From Hydrogenophaga borbori (GTDB lineage: Bacteria; Pseudomonadota; Gammaproteobacteria; Burkholderiales; Burkholderiaceae_C), in NCBI RefSeq assembly GCF_003417535.1, contig NZ_QVLS01000003.1, forward strand, positions 536,391 to 600,390: a stretch of 64,000 nucleotides of DNA, given 5' to 3'. This document shows positions 62,239 through 64,000 of the stretch, piece by piece. Below the pieces are notes generated by a model. That model was not told the origin of the DNA. It worked only from the letters and a program-made list of their open reading frames with translations, and searched no databases. The translations under genes and the position numbers were made by a program. The first letter of the stretch is position 1; the number at the start of each line of letters is the position of its first letter.

Positions 62239-63749
62239 ACAAGCCCCTGATGAGCGCGCGCTACCTGCGCCACCGCCTGTTGCCGCTGGTGACGGCCATG
62301 CTGGTGTCGGGCGCCGTGGGCGGCCTGGCCGTGGGCTGGGGCCTCTCGCGCCACGGCACCCAGGCCCCCCTACCCATCACTGCCACCACCACGCCGACCG
62401 CTTTCCTGCGCACCGCCGCTTCGGTGGCGGCGCCCGCCAGCGGCCCGGTCGACTTCGCCACCATCGCGCAGGCCAATGGCGCGGCGGTGGTCAACATCTC
62501 GGTCAGCGGCACGCGCCGCGTCGGCCTGACGGGCGACGGCGCACCGCGCCAGGGCGCCAATCCCTTCGGCTTTCCCTTCCCCTTCCCCGACGGAAGCGGC
62601 GAAGCCCCGCGCAAGGACATCGTGCGCGGCCAGGGCTCAGGCTTCATCGTCGACAAGGACGGCCTGGTGCTGACCAATGCGCACGTGGTGGACGGCGCCT
62701 CGCACGTCACGGTGAAGCTGCCCGACCGGCGCGAGTTCCAGGCCCGCGTGCTCGGCACCGACCCCATGACCGACGTGGCCGTGCTCAAGATCGAGGCCAA
62801 GAACCTGCCCACCGTGCCACTCGGCACCGAAAAGGACCTGCGTGTGGGCGACTGGGTGCTGGCCATTGGCTCGCCCTACGGCTTCGAGAACACCGCCACC
62901 GTGGGCGTGGTCAGCGCCAAGGGCCGCTCGCTGCCTGACGAAAGCTACGTGCCCTTCATCCAGACGGACGCGGCGATCAACCCCGGCAACTCCGGCGGCC
63001 CGCTGTTCAACGCGCGCGGCCAGGTGGTCGGCATCAACTCCCAGATCTTCAGCCACACCGGCGGCTACCAGGGCCTGTCCTTCTCCATCCCGATCGACGT
63101 CGCCTTGAAGGTGAAGGACCAGATCGTGAAGAGCGGCCAGGCGCAGCACGCGCGCCTGGGCGTGGCGGCGCAGGAAGTGAACCAGACACTGGCCGAATCC
63201 TTCGGACTGGACGCGCCGCGCGGCGCGCTGGTGGCGCAGGTGGAGCCCGGCAGCCCCGCCGACAAGGCCGGCCTGCGCTCGGGCGACGTGATCCTGCGCG
63301 TGGGCAAGGAGCCAGTGGACCGCATCGCGGACCTGCCGCTGCTGGTGGGCCAGGCGCAGCCCGGCGAGCGCGTGGACATCGGCTACTGGCGCGACGGGCG
63401 CGAGGCCCAGACCTCGGTCGAGTTGGCGAGCGCCAGCGACGACCGCGCGGGCGCGGCCAAGACCGCTTCGGCCGCGGGCAGCGAGCACAAGCTGGGCCTC
63501 ATGCTGCGGCCCCTGAGCGAGCCCGAGCGGCGCGCCAGCGGCACCCGCCAGGGCCTGCTGATCGAGGACGTGACGGGCGCCGCGGAACTCGCGGGCGTGC
63601 AGGCCGGCGACCTGCTCATCGGCATCAACGGCAAGCCCGTGAGCACGGTGGCCCAGGTCAAGGCCGAGGCGCGCGAGGCCAAACAGGCCATCGCGCTGCA
63701 GCTCCTGCGCGACGGCAACACGCTGTTCGTTCCCCTGCGCGTGGGTTGA
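62235..63749 (+). CDS. DegP/HtrA-type periplasmic serine protease
   Basis: A 504-residue protein. An N-terminal membrane/signal segment (LVTAMLVSGAVGGLAVGWGL, about 19-38) is followed by a trypsin-like domain with H150 (TNAHVVDG), D180 (MTDVAVLKI) and S253 (INPGNSGGPLF), then two PDZ domains (about 290-385 and 400-500). It degrades or refolds misfolded periplasmic proteins. The 4-bp overlap with the 118-residue gene indicates coupling. Confidence 0.95.
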   Translation: MNKPLMSARYLRHRLLPLVTAMLVSGAVGGLAVGWGLSRHGTQAPLPITATTTPTAFLRTAASVAAPASGPVDFATIAQANGAAVVNISVSGTRRVGLTGDGAPRQGANPFGFPFPFPDGSGEAPRKDIVRGQGSGFIVDKDGLVLTNAHVVDGASHVTVKLPDRREFQARVLGTDPMTDVAVLKIEAKNLPTVPLGTEKDLRVGDWVLAIGSPYGFENTATVGVVSAKGRSLPDESYVPFIQTDAAINPGNSGGPLFNARGQVVGINSQIFSHTGGYQGLSFSIPIDVALKVKDQIVKSGQAQHARLGVAAQEVNQTLAESFGLDAPRGALVAQVEPGSPADKAGLRSGDVILRVGKEPVDRIADLPLLVGQAQPGERVDIGYWRDGREAQTSVELASASDDRAGAAKTASAAGSEHKLGLMLRPLSEPERRASGTRQGLLIEDVTGAAELAGVQAGDLLIGINGKPVSTVAQVKAEAREAKQAIALQLLRDGNTLFVPLRVG

Positions 63750-63779
63750 ACGCCGCAGGCCTCAGGCCCGAAGCACCCG

Positions 63780-63816
63780 GCGGTGGCCCGTTAAGCGAGC
63801 CACCGCTTTCTTCTTT
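63780..63816 (+). terminator. Rho-independent terminator after degP, overlapping the livF end
   Basis: An 8-bp stem GCGGTGGC/GCCACCGC (63780-63787 with 63799-63806) is followed by TTTCTTCTTTT. The livF stop codon (63791-63793) lies in its loop and the last livF codons form its right arm. Confidence 0.75.
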
Positions 63817-64000
63817 TATAGGACTTGATGTCCTTGAAGCTCTTGCGTTCGCCGCCGCCCATGCCGAGGTAGAACTCCTTGACGTCCTCGTTGTTGCGCA
63901 GCTCGGGCGCGGGCCCGTCCATGACGATGCGCCCGCTCTCCATGATGTAGCCGTAGTCGGCGTAGCGCAGCGCCATGTTGGTGTTCTGCTCGGCCAGCAG
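63791..64000 (-). CDS. livF: Branched-chain amino acid ABC transporter ATPase, C-terminal part (5' end outside window)
   Basis: The frame runs open off the right edge. It carries LLAEQNTNMALRYADYGYI, DGPAPELRNNEDVKEFYLG and a Lys/Arg-rich tail ending RRKRWLA. LLAEQN and YLG are typical of LivF, the second ATPase of the high-affinity branched-chain amino acid transporter. Only 69 codons are present, so the Walker motifs cannot be seen. Confidence 0.88.
   Translation of the reverse strand: MLAEQNTNMALRYADYGYIMESGRIVMDGPAPELRNNEDVKEFYLGMGGGERKSFKDIKSYKRRKRWLA

Overview
The window is about 68-70% GC, and nearly all of it is coding DNA. It carries most of the genes for a polar-type flagellum and chemotaxis. 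Gene content, codon use, the minimal chemotaxis set and the family repeats all suggest a betaproteobacterium of the order Burkholderiales, probably a Comamonadaceae relative. I cannot fix the genus from sequence alone.

Layout. 1-8.2 kb: the end of one flagellin, fliD, four full flagellin genes in two tandem pairs, then fliS and fliT. Sigma-28 (FliA) promoters and strong hairpin terminators separate the units. 8.2-13.9 kb: an accessory island lies exactly between fliT and fliE. It has four or five unrecognised reverse-strand genes, one of them apparently split by an amber codon. A divergent forward pair follows: a Ser-rich protein with membrane segments, then a TPR protein that looks like an LcrH/SycD-type type III secretion chaperone. 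13.9-26.3 kb: fliE (reverse), an unrecognised exported protein (reverse), then fliFGHIJK and fliLMNOPQR (forward). 26.3-29.0 kb (reverse): a receiver-histidine kinase, a NarL-type regulator, a lipoprotein and a HIT protein. 29.1-35.0 kb (forward): a CheZ-like protein, then cheY, cheA, cheR, cheD and cheB, with no cheW or receptor gene. 35.0-37.9 kb: an exported SUOX-fold-like protein overlapping a hybrid kinase. 37.9-51.3 kb (reverse): a sigma-28-driven unknown gene, a UspA protein, and two sensor blocks (substrate-binding lipoprotein, PAS kinase and single receiver; 2107-residue hybrid kinase and receiver-kinase), plus a lone receiver. 51.5-64.0 kb: a GT28-like glycosyltransferase, hipA/hipB, arsC, an OmpR-type regulator with a divergent hybrid kinase, a small Lys/Ala-rich secreted protein, mprF, a small unknown gene overlapping a DegP-like protease, and the 3' end of livF.

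How it fits together. The fli genes build the basal body and the flagellar type III export machine. The flagellins, FliD, FliS and FliT are late substrates or chaperones of that machine. Clear sigma-28 promoters precede two flagellin pairs, fliS, cheY and an unknown gene at 37937-38443. The most interesting region is the island at 8.2-13.9 kb. A type III-like chaperone next to a candidate secreted membrane protein, inside the flagellar export locus, suggests that proteins other than flagellar parts leave through the flagellar exporter.
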